64,000 bases of DNA, taken from assembly GCF_009909145.1 (NCBI RefSeq), contig NZ_JAAAPJ010000019.1:124001-188000 (forward strand), given 5' to 3'. Below the pieces are notes generated by a model. It was not told where the DNA came from. It made no database searches and saw only the letters and a list, made by a program, of their open reading frames with translations. Both the position numbers and the translations under genes were made by a program. Source of the stretch: Corallococcus silvisoli. GTDB lineage: Bacteria; Myxococcota; Myxococcia; Myxococcales; Myxococcaceae. Shown piece by piece: positions 17,319 to 30,700 of the stretch (positions within the stretch are counted from its first letter, which is position 1; each line of letters opens with the position of its first letter).

Positions 17319-19268
17319 TCAAGGCCGCACCTCTTCAATCGCGGTCACGCCCGTGCGCACATCCGCCACGGAGACGCTCACGGGGCCACTCGCGCCCCGC
17401 ACCGTGAAGCGCGTGCGCCCGTCCCGCACCGACTCCTCGCTCCGCTCGCCCCCGGACAGCGCGACGTGCACCGGCCGATCCACCAGGACGTGGCCGAGCG
17501 AGTCCTCCACCCAGCACGTCACCCGCGCGCCCTCCACGTGCACCCGCACGTTGACCGGGAGCGGCGGCCCCAGCTCCACCTTCCGCACGACGGGCGCGGG
17601 CACCAGCGGCTCGGACTCCGGGAACACGGGCCCCCCGGGGGCCAGGACGTGCACCGTGACGGAGAGCCCCGGCCACACGGCATGCGACACGCGCAGCCCG
17701 TCGGTCGACCCCGCGCCCTGATCCAACGCGCCCAACCGCAGCGTGCCATCCTCCCCCGTCACCTTCTCCACCGCGCCCACGCGAAGCGGCTGCCGCGGCA
17801 CGGGCCAGCCCGCCAGATCCACCACCCCCGCCACGAGCCCCCCCTCCAGCCGCCACACCGCGAGCCGCGCGGGCTCCGTCCCCAGCGGCCCGAACGCACG
17901 CACCGTCAGCTCCGCGCTGGAAGCCCCGGTCCCTGTCGGCGCCCGCCAGGGCAAGGTGAAGGTCCCCAGCGGAGCCTCCACCGCCTGGCCCGGCGTTCCC
18001 ACGGAAGAGGCGATCTCCACCTTCGCGTCGGGGCGAGGCTGGCCCGCCGCGTCGCGCGCCACCACCACCACCTCGCCCGTCGTGCCCTCGTGGATCAGCG
18101 GCTCTGGCAGCGACACCGCCACGTCGCGCACGGCGCCCTGCACCAGCTGCATGGGCAGCGACTCGCGCGATCCGGGGCCGCGCTGAGGCCACGCCGCGTC
18201 GATCCGCTCATCCGCCGCCAGCGTGCGCGGCGCCGTGTAACGCCACTCCAGCATGCCGTTCGGATCGCGCAGGGGCCCTTCCAGCCGGCCGTACTTCGCC
18301 TTCACGGTGACGCGGGCATCGCCCACCGGGAGGCCCTTCGCGTCGCTGGTGGCGCACAACAGCCGGGCCTGGGACACGCCGTCCGCGGGCAGCCGCTGAG
18401 GGTTGAGCACGCACGCCAGACCGTCCGTGGGTGGCAGCTGGAGATCGATGGCGATCCGCTCCTCGTTGCCCGCGCGATCCTCCACCACGCCCCGGGCCAT
18501 CGGGTAGCCAGGAGGCACGACCAGCGGCAGCACGAAGCGCCCATCGGTGCCCACCTGCACGGGCCCGAAGCGCTTGCCCGCGACCTCCAGGGACACCTGC
18601 GCCCCAGGCTCGCTCTTGCCCGGCAGGTCCACCGAAGCCGCCAGCGGCACCAGCAGCCGCCCGTAGGCGCCATGGACCGACTGCGGATGCGGCCACGCGG
18701 ACAGCGCCACCAGGATGGCCGCCTCGGGCAGGCGCGTCTTGGGGAGCACGTAGCGGGCCACGTAGGTCCCGGGGCCCGAGTGCGTGAGCCCCTCCACCTG
18801 CCCCGTGCTCGCGCGCAGCACCGGGGGCGCGCCGCTGTCATCCGGCGTGCCGTCCGGACGCAGCCGCCTCACGGTGAGCGTCGCCTCCGTGTCGCGCCCC
18901 TTCACCGGGAGGGCGGGCTCCAGCGACAGCTCCATGCGGCTCGCGGGCGGCCCCACGTCGTAGCGCGCCTGGGCCTCCTCCCCTTCCCCCTTCGCGTGCA
19001 CCACCACCTCACGCGCCTGGGGCAGGGGCACCACCACGTAGGTGCACAGCGGCGCCGCCGTCGGGCCGGGCCTCACCTGTGCGCCGTCCGCCGTCACCGT
19101 GGACAGCGTGAACGGCACCGGCCGCCCCTGGGCATCGCGGCGCACCACCGCCACCGTGAAGCCTTCCGGCGGCACGGGCACATCCGGGCCGAGCAGCTCC
19201 AGGGAAGCCGCCCAGACCGGGGCACAAACCAACACCAGCGCGGTGATCAGAAGACGTTCCAGGGCCAC
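17319..19268 (-). CDS. Exported Ig-like-repeat protein
   Basis: A 649-residue protein from GTG 19268, with signal peptide RLLITALVLVCAPVWA. The rest consists of repeated beta-sandwich-like segments of the invasin/bacterial Ig type (for example AEATLTVRRL-like, LTVRAFGPLGTEPARLAVW, GEVVVVARDAAGQPRPDAKV). No enzyme motif is visible. The stop codon overlaps the alternative TTG start of the downstream outer-membrane protein gene. Sandwiched between a FecR-domain protein and an outer-membrane barrel, it probably functions in the periplasm or at the surface. The ribosome-binding site is weak (GGAGGG about 14 nt upstream). Confidence 0.7.
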   Translation of the reverse strand: MALERLLITALVLVCAPVWAASLELLGPDVPVPPEGFTVAVVRRDAQGRPVPFTLSTVTADGAQVRPGPTAAPLCTYVVVPLPQAREVVVHAKGEGEEAQARYDVGPPASRMELSLEPALPVKGRDTEATLTVRRLRPDGTPDDSGAPPVLRASTGQVEGLTHSGPGTYVARYVLPKTRLPEAAILVALSAWPHPQSVHGAYGRLLVPLAASVDLPGKSEPGAQVSLEVAGKRFGPVQVGTDGRFVLPLVVPPGYPMARGVVEDRAGNEERIAIDLQLPPTDGLACVLNPQRLPADGVSQARLLCATSDAKGLPVGDARVTVKAKYGRLEGPLRDPNGMLEWRYTAPRTLAADERIDAAWPQRGPGSRESLPMQLVQGAVRDVAVSLPEPLIHEGTTGEVVVVARDAAGQPRPDAKVEIASSVGTPGQAVEAPLGTFTLPWRAPTGTGASSAELTVRAFGPLGTEPARLAVWRLEGGLVAGVVDLAGWPVPRQPLRVGAVEKVTGEDGTLRLGALDQGAGSTDGLRVSHAVWPGLSVTVHVLAPGGPVFPESEPLVPAPVVRKVELGPPLPVNVRVHVEGARVTCWVEDSLGHVLVDRPVHVALSGGERSEESVRDGRTRFTVRGASGPVSVSVADVRTGVTAIEEVRP

Positions 19269-19411
19269 CCGACTCTACAAGGCCCTCCGCGGGGACTGCA
19301 CCACTTTGCTGCCACCCGCGCGCGGATCCCCCAGCCCCTCGGCCCGGGCGTCCTCCCCGGCGGCGGGCCCGACCCTCCAGGTGGAACCGCCCCCGCAGGA
19401 CCTCCCGCGGC

Positions 19412-20389
19412 TCACGGAGGGGCGTCGCCGGCCCGCTTCCAGAGGTCCTCGGTCTTGACCTGCATCCTGGGCGCCTTCGTGTCCACCAGCACGTCGCGTT
19501 GATCCTCTTGACGCACGCCGCCCACGCCGCGGGCGACCACCTTCACGGTGTTTCGGCCCTCCTTGAGGGCCACCTCGCGCTCGAAATGGCCGTCCTTGTC
19601 CGTCGGCACCAGGACGCCGTCCACGACCACCCGGCTGCCCGGATCCGTGTCGCCGGTGACGGTGACGGTGCGCTTGCGCAGCGCCTTGTCGTCGGGCCAG
19701 GCCATCTTCAGGAAGACGGTGCTGGGGATGGCCGCGGGCTCGCTGGGCGCCTGACCGGGAAGGATGGTGGACCGCTGGCCCGCGCGGACGATGACGAACT
19801 TCCCCTCCTTGCCCGTGAGCTTCACGTCACCCGCGCGCGTGCCCACGCTCACGGTGCCCGCGCCGTTGTTGGTCATGGTGAACGTGCCTCCGGTGGTGCT
19901 GGCCTCCGCGTCGCCGCCCTTCGCCTTCAGCTCGAAGGTATGGCGCTTGTTGGCGCGGCCCCGCACGGTGGCGGTGGCCTCGCCGTTGTTGAGGAAGAAC
20001 CGCGACAGCGAGTCCGTCAGCGCCGCCACGGACACCTCGGTGCCATCCTCCAGGCGCACCTCCGCGAGGTCCCCGTTCACCAGCACCGCGAAGGAGTTGT
20101 CCCCCGTGCGAACCACGTCCGTGGGGCGCAGCGGCATGTTGCGGGTCGCGGGCCCCCAGGCCCCGTCACCGTGCCGCACGTCCACGGTGCCGTCGAAGTC
20201 ACTCAGGACCAGCTCCACCGCCTTCGCGGGCTCCACCGGCGCGACGACGACGGGCGGGGGTGTGGACGGGGGCGTGGGGACGGGCGGCTCCCGCAGGAAG
20301 ACGAACCAGCCCACCGGCAGCGCGGCCAGGATGAGCACGAGCCCGACGAGGAACGGCACCGGTCGTCTGCGGGAAGAAGGAGCGGCCAT
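19412..20389 (-). CDS. FecR-domain single-pass membrane protein
   Basis: A 325-residue protein from ATG 20389. A basic N-terminus and one membrane helix (VPFLVGLVLILAALPVGWFVF, residues about 11-31) are followed by a Pro-rich spacer. A FecR-like domain comes next (RNMPLRPTDVVRTGDNSFAV, LEDGTEVSVAALTDS). The C-terminus ends in a bacterial Ig-like region (VTVTGDTDPGSRVVVDGVLV, LKEGRNTVKVVARG). FecR domains sense or relay envelope signals in some systems. Here no sigma factor is adjacent, but two histidine-kinase genes lie directly upstream on the same strand. A 143-bp gap without recognisable features separates it from the Ig-like gene. Confidence 0.75.
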   Translation of the reverse strand: MAAPSSRRRPVPFLVGLVLILAALPVGWFVFLREPPVPTPPSTPPPVVVAPVEPAKAVELVLSDFDGTVDVRHGDGAWGPATRNMPLRPTDVVRTGDNSFAVLVNGDLAEVRLEDGTEVSVAALTDSLSRFFLNNGEATATVRGRANKRHTFELKAKGGDAEASTTGGTFTMTNNGAGTVSVGTRAGDVKLTGKEGKFVIVRAGQRSTILPGQAPSEPAAIPSTVFLKMAWPDDKALRKRTVTVTGDTDPGSRVVVDGVLVPTDKDGHFEREVALKEGRNTVKVVARGVGGVRQEDQRDVLVDTKAPRMQVKTEDLWKRAGDAPP

Positions 20390-20421
20390 GCGAAGGCCTT
20401 AGCTAGCACACGCGGTGGGCT

Positions 20422-22253
20422 TCATGCCCGGGGCAGCACGATGGTGAACCGAGCCCCCTGCCCTGCTTCCGAGCGGACCTCCAGCGTCCCCCCGGCCTCC
20501 GTGATGATTCGCCACGCGACACTCAGGCCCAGGCCCACATTGGACCAGACGTCCTTGGTCGTGAAGAAGGGCTCGAAGATGCGCGGCCGGATGTTCTCCG
20601 CGATGCCCTTGCCCGTGTCCTCCACCTCCAGGGTGCACATCCCGTCCCGCTCGCCGGTCCGCAGGGTCAGCCGCTTCACCTGCGACTTCAGCATCGCGGT
20701 GCGCGCGTTGGACAGCAGCGCCAGCAACACCTGCGACAGGTGCCCGGGGTCCGCCTTCACGCGAGGCAGCTCCCCGCTCAGCTCCGTCACCAGGTCGATG
20801 CCCTCCCCACGCGTCTGGTTCTCCGTGAGGCTCAGCGCGTCACGCACCACCGCGTTGAGGTCCACGGGCCGCAGGTCCGGGCGCTCGCGCTGTTGGGAGA
20901 AGCGCAGCAGGTTCTGGGTGATGTCCTTGCAGCGCTTGGCGCTCTGCTCGATCTTCCGCAGCGTCTCGATGTCCGCGTCGTCGCCGCCCCGGTCCAGCAA
21001 CAGCAGCTGCACGTTGCCGAGGATGCCAGCCAGCGGGTTGTTGATCTCGTGCGCCACGCCCGCGCCCAGCTGGCCCACCGCCGCCAGCTTCTGCGCCTCC
21101 ACCAACTGCGCCTGCGCGGCGCGCAGCTCCGCCGTGGCCTCCTCCACCCGGACGCGCAGGTCGTCGTTCCAGCTCATCAGCCGCGCGCGTGAAGCCTCCA
21201 GCTCCGCGCCCATGCGGTTGAAGGTGGACGCAAGCTCGCTCAGCTCGTCCTGGCCCTCCACGCGCAGGCGCCGCTCCAGCTCCCCGCGGCCATAGGCCTC
21301 CGCGCCCTCCACCACCTCCCCGAGCCGGCGGTCGAGCCGGCGGGTGAACAGCGTGCCCAACGCCAGCAGCACCGCCAGCGCGCTGGCCACGGACGCGAGC
21401 ACCGTGGTGCGCAGCTCCCGCACCGGCATCAGCGCCAGGGCCTCGTCCACCGTCAGGACGACGCCCATCTCCAGGGCCTCCACCCGGGCCACGCTCACCC
21501 GGCGCGCGGGATCCTTCAACCGGAAGCTCTTCGCGGTGTCCGACCCCTGGACGGACTTCAGCGCCTCGCGAAGCTCCGGCTCCAGCGCCACCATGCGCCG
21601 GGTCGGCAGGGAGCTGGCCAGCACGCGCCCCTCGCTGTCCACCACGTCCAGCCGCGCCAGCCCCTCCCCCGCGCGCCGCAAGAGCAGCGCCTCCAACTGG
21701 GTGAAGACGATCTCCGCGACCGCGAAGGGCGCTTCGGCCCCTGCTCCCAGCTTCACCGCGACCGCGACGGCGGCGGCGCCGCTGCCTCCGTGCGGATACG
21801 CACCGCCCAGCGCCGCCTGACCCTTGCCGCCCTGGAGCGACGCCACCGGCACCGCGTGCGCCAGCCGCTCCAGCTCCGCGGAGTCGAAGCCCGGATGGCC
21901 CTGGGCCGGCTCCGCGCGGTACACGGCCGGCCCCAGGGGCTGTCCCTCGGCGTCCGTCTGGATGACGGCGCTCACCGTGGTGGACTGGCCGTACAGGAGC
22001 AGGAGCATGCCGCGCACCTCGTCGGGCGTGGCGTGCTCCCAGGGCAGCAGCTCCGCGGACCGGGCCAGGCCGTTGACGACCTCCATCAGGCTCGCCTCCA
22101 CGGCCTCGGCGGTGGCGGTGGCCAGCGCGCGCTGCTGCGCGTCGATGTGGTCGGCGACGGCCGTCTCCGCGCGCGACAGCAGGAGGAAGCCCACGACGGC
22201 CAGGGGCAGCACCGTCGTGGCCAGCATGAAGAGGATGAGCTGCTGGTAGAGCC

Positions 22254-22257
<4 letters not shown>
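20422..22257 (-). CDS. Membrane sensor histidine kinase (sensor domain-HAMP-HisKA-HATPase)
   Basis: A 611-residue kinase. TM1 is at about residues 7-27 (ILFMLATTVLPLAVVGFLLL). A periplasmic sensor region of about 240 residues, probably Cache-like, follows. TM2 (TVLASVASALAVLLALGTLF) leads into a HAMP domain (GRGELERRLRVEGQDELSEL). The dimerisation helix has the phosphoacceptor His in GAGVAHEINNPLAGI (near residue 400). The ATP-binding domain carries VEDTGKGI and a glycine-rich GLGLSV box. It should autophosphorylate in response to an envelope or periplasmic cue. Its ATG overlaps the stop of the upstream hybrid-kinase gene (ATGA), indicating coupled translation. A cognate regulator could be one of the receivers in that hybrid protein. 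Confidence 0.9.
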
Positions 22258-25592
<3,335 letters not shown>

Positions 25593-25698
25593 GGCGGTAC
25601 CAAGTGTACGCCGAGATCAACGCGCCTCCTCAAGTTGCAAGAAAGTCGGGTTGAGGGCAGCACGCACGGTATGGGTGGGGGCACTGAACGGATTGACT

Positions 25699-25715
25699 CT
25701 ACACGTATGTTCAGG
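25699..25715 (+). promoter_or_regulatory. LexA-binding box (SOS operator) upstream of lexA
   Basis: The 17-mer CTACACGTATGTTCAGG matches, from memory, the Myxococcus LexA consensus CTRHAMRYBYGTTCAGS at all but one position. It directly follows a TTGACT -35-like hexamer (25693-25698) and lies about 75 bp before the lexA ATG, so lexA is probably autorepressed. The divergent hybrid kinase could also be affected. Confidence 0.75.
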
Positions 25716-25788
25716 GAGCATGGGGTACTGAAATTCTGTTGCCCATCACCGCCGGAGCGGGCGGGCAGGCGGGCGAAGGAGAGCGGCC

Positions 25789-26457
25789 ATGGAAGAGCTC
25801 ACGGAGCGCCAGCGGGAGATCCTGACCTTCATCGTGAAGGAGTCGGAGGTCCGAGGCTTCCCCCCGACCATCCGGGAGATTGGGGAGCACATGGACATCC
25901 GCTCGACCAACGGGGTGAACGACCACCTGAAGGCCCTGGAGCGCAAGGGCTACCTGACGCGAGGCGAGCAGCAGAGCCGCTCGCTGGTGCCCACCAAGCG
26001 GGCGAGGCTGCTCCTGGGCCTGGGGATGAAGAGCCGCGAGTCCGGGATGATCGAGATCCCCCTGCTGGGCAAGGTGGCGGCGGGTGCGCCGGCGCTGGCG
26101 CAGGAGCACATGGAGGACTCGGTCAAGATCGACAGCTTCCTCCTGGGTGGGGTGAACGGCCGGGAGGTGTTCGCGCTCCGGGTCAAGGGCCAGTCGATGA
26201 TCGACGACGGCATCCATGACGGGGACTACCTCTTCGTGAAGAAGACGCCGTCGGCGCAGCCGGGGGAGATCGTGGTGGCGCTCATCGAGGACGAGGCCAC
26301 GGTGAAGCGCTACTACCCGGAGGTCGACCGCATCCGCTTCCAGCCGGCGAACGCGACCATGCAGCCCATCTACGTGAACCGCACGGACTTCCGCTCCACG
26401 ATGATTTTGGGGCAGGTCGTGGGCGTGTACCGGAAGCTGCAGGGCGGCCGGACGTAA
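25789..26457 (+). CDS. lexA: LexA SOS-response repressor
   Basis: A 222-residue protein. The N-terminal winged helix-turn-helix (MEELTERQREILTFIVKESE, PTIREIGEHMDIRSTNGV) and C-terminal S24 peptidase fold are both complete. The Ala-Gly self-cleavage bond is in KVAAGAP. The catalytic serine is in KGQSMIDDGI and the lysine in EDEATVKRYY. The family represses DNA-damage genes until RecA-filament-stimulated autocleavage. The start is supported by GGAGAG about 10 nt upstream of ATG 25789. A LexA box lies upstream. Confidence 0.97.
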   Translation: MEELTERQREILTFIVKESEVRGFPPTIREIGEHMDIRSTNGVNDHLKALERKGYLTRGEQQSRSLVPTKRARLLLGLGMKSRESGMIEIPLLGKVAAGAPALAQEHMEDSVKIDSFLLGGVNGREVFALRVKGQSMIDDGIHDGDYLFVKKTPSAQPGEIVVALIEDEATVKRYYPEVDRIRFQPANATMQPIYVNRTDFRSTMILGQVVGVYRKLQGGRT

Positions 26458-26469
26458 GCCGCCGTGGCA

Positions 26470-26500
26470 GGAAGGGCGCGCCAGCGCGGCACGCCCTTCC
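26470..26500. terminator. Bidirectional terminator hairpin between lexA and the Cys-rich lipoprotein gene
   Basis: GGAAGGGCG (26470-26478) pairs perfectly with CGCCCTTCC (26492-26500) around a 13-nt loop. It lies 13 bp after the lexA stop and 13 bp from the stop of the convergent gene. Confidence 0.6.
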
Positions 26501-26512
26501 CCGCCGGTACTG

Positions 26513-27796
26513 CTACATCGGCGTGCCGTTGTCCTCGCAGCGGCAGCCAGCGGAATTGCAGACATAGACCGTATTGGGACCGCAGCCGTCCTTCTGGCCG
26601 CACTCCCCGGTCCGCAAGGCACAGGCCGTACCTACCGGACAGGTGCCGCACGAGTAGTTGGTAGAGCATCCGTCTGAGAAGGTGCCGCACTGCCGACCCG
26701 CGCAGACCTGACTCTCGGTCCTCGGAGCACAGATGCCGCAGACGTTCTGAGTGCCCGCGCCACCGCACGACTCCGGGCTCGTGCAGGTCCCGCAGTCAAT
26801 GACGCCCCCACAGCCGTCGGAAACATAGCCGCAATTCTTGCCCAGCTGCGCGCATGTCTTCGGCGTGCAGCAGCTGCCACCGCCCAGGCAGACCTGCCCC
26901 TGGCCACAGACGCCGCAGTCGACAGTCCCGCCGCAGCCGTCGGCGGCAGGGCCACACGTCCGGCCCAGCTGCGTGCACGTCTTAGGAGTGCAGCAGTTCC
27001 CTGCACTCAGGCAAACCTGTCCCTGGCCACAGACGCCACACTGAATCGTGTTGCCGCAGCCGTCGGATGCCGGGCCACAGATGCGCCCCTGCGTCGCGCA
27101 CGTGCTGGGCGTGCAGCACATGTTGTCCGTCTTGCAGAGCTGGCCGGCAGGACATTCGCCGCAGTCAATGCGGCCAATCGTCGTCTCCGGAACCACACCG
27201 CATTGTTTGCCAACGTCGTCGCAGATACCGGATGCCACCCGGAGGGAGATGAGCGTGTCCATCAGCGCCTGATACGTGGGGTAAGGCGTCCTCGGCGCAT
27301 TCGCGGGCGGAGTATGGATGTTGACGCCAGAGCTGGCACCAAGCGACAGCGCACTCTTCTGTTGGACACGCAGGCTGGCCCCCCCCAGACTCCGCGCATC
27401 CACGCCGAGCTCCGTCATCCACAACGCGACGTCCACGTCCGGGGGCGGTGCGTCCATCAGAAGCACGGCCTTCCCCGTCTCGAAGGGCGTGAGCAGCATC
27501 AGCCCCACACTGTCTCCCAGGACGAACAGCGGCGGCGTGAGGGCCCGGGGAAAGAACAGGCCCTGGTTCGCGACATCGACACGGATCAACAGGCCGTCCT
27601 GCGCGATGGCCTCCTGCCCGTTGCGCCAGACGGTGAAGCCTTCGGCGATGTGCACGGCTTCGACAGAGGTCACCGTGCCGAGCCCGGAGTTCTGGGAACG
27701 GACCCGGACAGGCGCTTCCGGTGCACGGGCAGCGGGTGCCCGGTCGGAACAAGAGACGGTCAGCCCCACGAGGAGCAGCAGCCACATGCGGTTCAT
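26513..27796 (-). CDS. Cys-rich repeat lipoprotein
   Basis: A 427-residue protein from ATG 27796 with a lipobox-type signal (LLLLVGLTVSC). The first half, about 200 residues, has no recognisable domain. The second half has three roughly 41-residue units beginning CCTPKTCxQLG and containing DGCGG and CGVCGQGQVC, then further Cys-rich stretches, with dozens of cysteines in total. Such arrays form disulfide-stabilised, often adhesive or structural, surface modules in myxobacteria. The start codon shares a base with the stop of the upstream 1843-residue gene (TGATG), so the two are translationally linked. The specific role is unknown. Confidence 0.7.
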   Translation of the reverse strand: MNRMWLLLLVGLTVSCSDRAPAARAPEAPVRVRSQNSGLGTVTSVEAVHIAEGFTVWRNGQEAIAQDGLLIRVDVANQGLFFPRALTPPLFVLGDSVGLMLLTPFETGKAVLLMDAPPPDVDVALWMTELGVDARSLGGASLRVQQKSALSLGASSGVNIHTPPANAPRTPYPTYQALMDTLISLRVASGICDDVGKQCGVVPETTIGRIDCGECPAGQLCKTDNMCCTPSTCATQGRICGPASDGCGNTIQCGVCGQGQVCLSAGNCCTPKTCTQLGRTCGPAADGCGGTVDCGVCGQGQVCLGGGSCCTPKTCAQLGKNCGYVSDGCGGVIDCGTCTSPESCGGAGTQNVCGICAPRTESQVCAGRQCGTFSDGCSTNYSCGTCPVGTACALRTGECGQKDGCGPNTVYVCNSAGCRCEDNGTPM

Positions 27797-30700
27797 CAGA
27801 ACTCAATCTCCAGGTCATCCAGGGCCACACGGCCCTGGGCGGTTTCACCACTGTCCGCCAGACGGATACGGACCTTCGTGATGTTCCCAAGGTCGACGTC
27901 CGCGGCCGTGCCAGCGAACCCCGCGACCGGCAACCGGAACGTCTTGAAGGCAGCGGACGTCGTATTCACGTACGGCACCGAGGGATCGATCCCCCCCCCC
28001 GGCTTGAAGTGCTGTCCCCACCAAACGCCAGCCGGATAGACGGGCGCGATTTGGTCGAAGCCCTTCAGGGACATGACTTCGCGGTGGCCCGCCCCATCCT
28101 CCAACTCCACCTGGAAGCTCAAAGGCCCCCCCGTGGAAGTCAAAGCGTGGAACGGGGCCTGCGCTACCCGGAAATTGAGACTGCGCGCCAGGCGCAGATC
28201 CCGCCCCGAGGGAGGCACGGTCTGCTCGTAGGCCATCGCCGTGGTCCACGAGAAGAGCACGCCGCGGGTTTGCTGGAAGAAGCGGTTGGTGGGCTCGGTT
28301 TCGAGGGCAAGGTTCGAGTCCAGAAGGAGTTCCTCGGTGACGTCGCCCACGGTGAACGCCACCGGCTGCCCCTGACTGGAGAGGTTGAGGGACGGAGTGG
28401 TCTCGAAGTCATCCAGGGGCGTCCTGCGCCGGGTCGTCAACTGGGCCTGAGAGTACATGGAGACTCCAGCGGGCGTTCCCAGCGGGGCCAGCGTCGCCGG
28501 CTGCTGCAGGAAGTACTCGCCCGCGGCACGCGAATCCTTGTCGACCATCTTCAGGAATGCCGAGATGTAGGCCGTGGCCACCTGCCGCTGCGCTCCACCG
28601 GGGAGCAGCGTGGCGGTCGCGCCCACGGGAGTCGTCAAGGACATCAGCGTGTACTCCAGACCGCCGGCCGGACGTACCGCCATGGGAACCGGCTGCTGGC
28701 TGGCATCGCTGTAGGCCCAGCTGGTGTTGAAGAAGTTGTGGTTGGCCCCCTCGATGCGAAGCGCATAGCGGTCCGCCTGCGCGCGATCGTAGTGGATGAA
28801 CGGGCGCACGAATGAGCTTGCACCGTTCACATCTCCATCCGCGGAGCCATAGATCAACAAGTACGGCACCGTGGGCGACAGGATGTTGAGGCGCTCCACC
28901 GCCGAGCTCACCGGTGACAAGCTGATGATGCCACGGATGTTGCTCGCTTGCAGCCCCACCAGAGTCCCTCCTGGAGGAACAGAACCGGGGATCGGCGTGG
29001 AGGACGCCAGGTTCTTGAGTTGGTGCTGGGCCACGATCACGGCCTCTCCTCCTCGCGAATGGCCCGCGAGGTAGATACGGGACGCTTCGACCTTCCCAGC
29101 GATGTCAGGAACGACGGCCGGGTTGGCGAGCAACAACTCGATGTTCTTCAGGAGGATCCACGCACGAGCCTGGATGCCCGAGCCGTTTGGCAGGGCGGGA
29201 TAACCGACGTGTGGATCGCCATACAGCGCGTCCAGGTCCACGCTGATGGTGATGAAGCCCTGCGACGCCAGGTGCTCCTGGAGATAGGTGTAGCCGCGGA
29301 AGTTCTCATCCGACGTCAGGTCTGAGTCGACCGTCACCTCGATGCGGCTCGGGCTTGAGGAAGTCGGGACGTAGATGAGGCGGGGCATGTGATTGCCATG
29401 CGCGATCACCACCAGGGGCCGCTTGACGGACATGTCCACGGGGTAGACCGCCCGGCCACGGAGGGGAACGGAGAAGCCGGCGGGAACCACTCCATCCCAC
29501 CTCCCTGGCAGCCGGGCCGTGTACGGCGCCCCAGCGTATTTTCCGCCATAGTCAAAGGTCCGGAAGGCGAGCGGGCCCGGGGCCACATAGGAGCCTTCCA
29601 CTTCGACCGCGGGCGCCCCGGCGGGGCTTACCAACAGGTCTCCCGGATCCAACCTGCCATCCCCCACGAAGTCACCGGGTGCGTCCGCGAAGTTGCCGAA
29701 GTCATAGACCACGTCGTAGGCGCCCTCGATCGCCGCCGCCCAGAGCGAAAGGATGACGGGGTCCGCGTTCGCGGCACCGACATCGAGCCGCTTCGCGTTG
29801 CCCGACACATTGGTGAGGCTGGGGTTGGCCGCCCACGCGACCGCATCCCGGTGCGCCACGAGGTAGACGTCCGCGCGGCGGCCCGTGCGCTCACGCTGCC
29901 GGGTCCGGTCGAGCGCTGCGCGAATGGGACTGCCTGCATTGACGGTCCGCACCTCCCGGAAATGGGGTGTGTGCGCCGTGTTTTCGATGCCCACGCTCGC
30001 AGCTGGGGGCGCGAGCCGGTACCGCACGCGCTCCTCGGCCACGATCGTCCCGTTCACCCGATAGGTCATCTTGAAGGTCGCATCACCGGTCAATCCCTTG
30101 CCGTAAGCCAGGAGGCGGAGGCCCGACGAGGGCACCTCCGACCACTGCCCGGGCAGCGTGCCCACGGGCTTGTACCCACCGCCCTCTTCGAAAAACTCCA
30201 CACTCAAGGCCTGGCCACTCTCCTGTTCAAGCGTCACCGTTCCGCCCTGCAGCGTGGGCTCGATCTTGAGCAGCATTGGACTCATACGCAGGCGCCGCTG
30301 CGCGAAGTTGGCGCTCGTGACGGCGATCGCCGCGTCATTGCGCTCCAGGTGGATCCAGTCCGGCGCCTCCCCGGGATTCGCGGGAGCAATCACAACCGGA
30401 TCCAGCGTCAGGCTAAAGAGCGTGAAGGGATGAGGCTCGCTCTTCCCAAGGGAGACGCCATTGCGCGCGGCCTCCGCCTCGAAAGTATAGTCACCCGGCG
30501 GAGGCACCACCCCCCCGGCCCCCCGCCCGTCCCAGCTCACGGTCTGCGTGCCACCGGTGCCCCCCGGCAGAGGGCCCGTGGCCACAGTGGTGCCTGACGC
30601 GTTCTTGATGCGCCACGTGAAGGAGTCGAGCGCGAGCGCCCCAACGATGCCGGACGCGGAAACCTGGAAGGATGCGGTCCCCGTGGACGACGTCAGCTTC

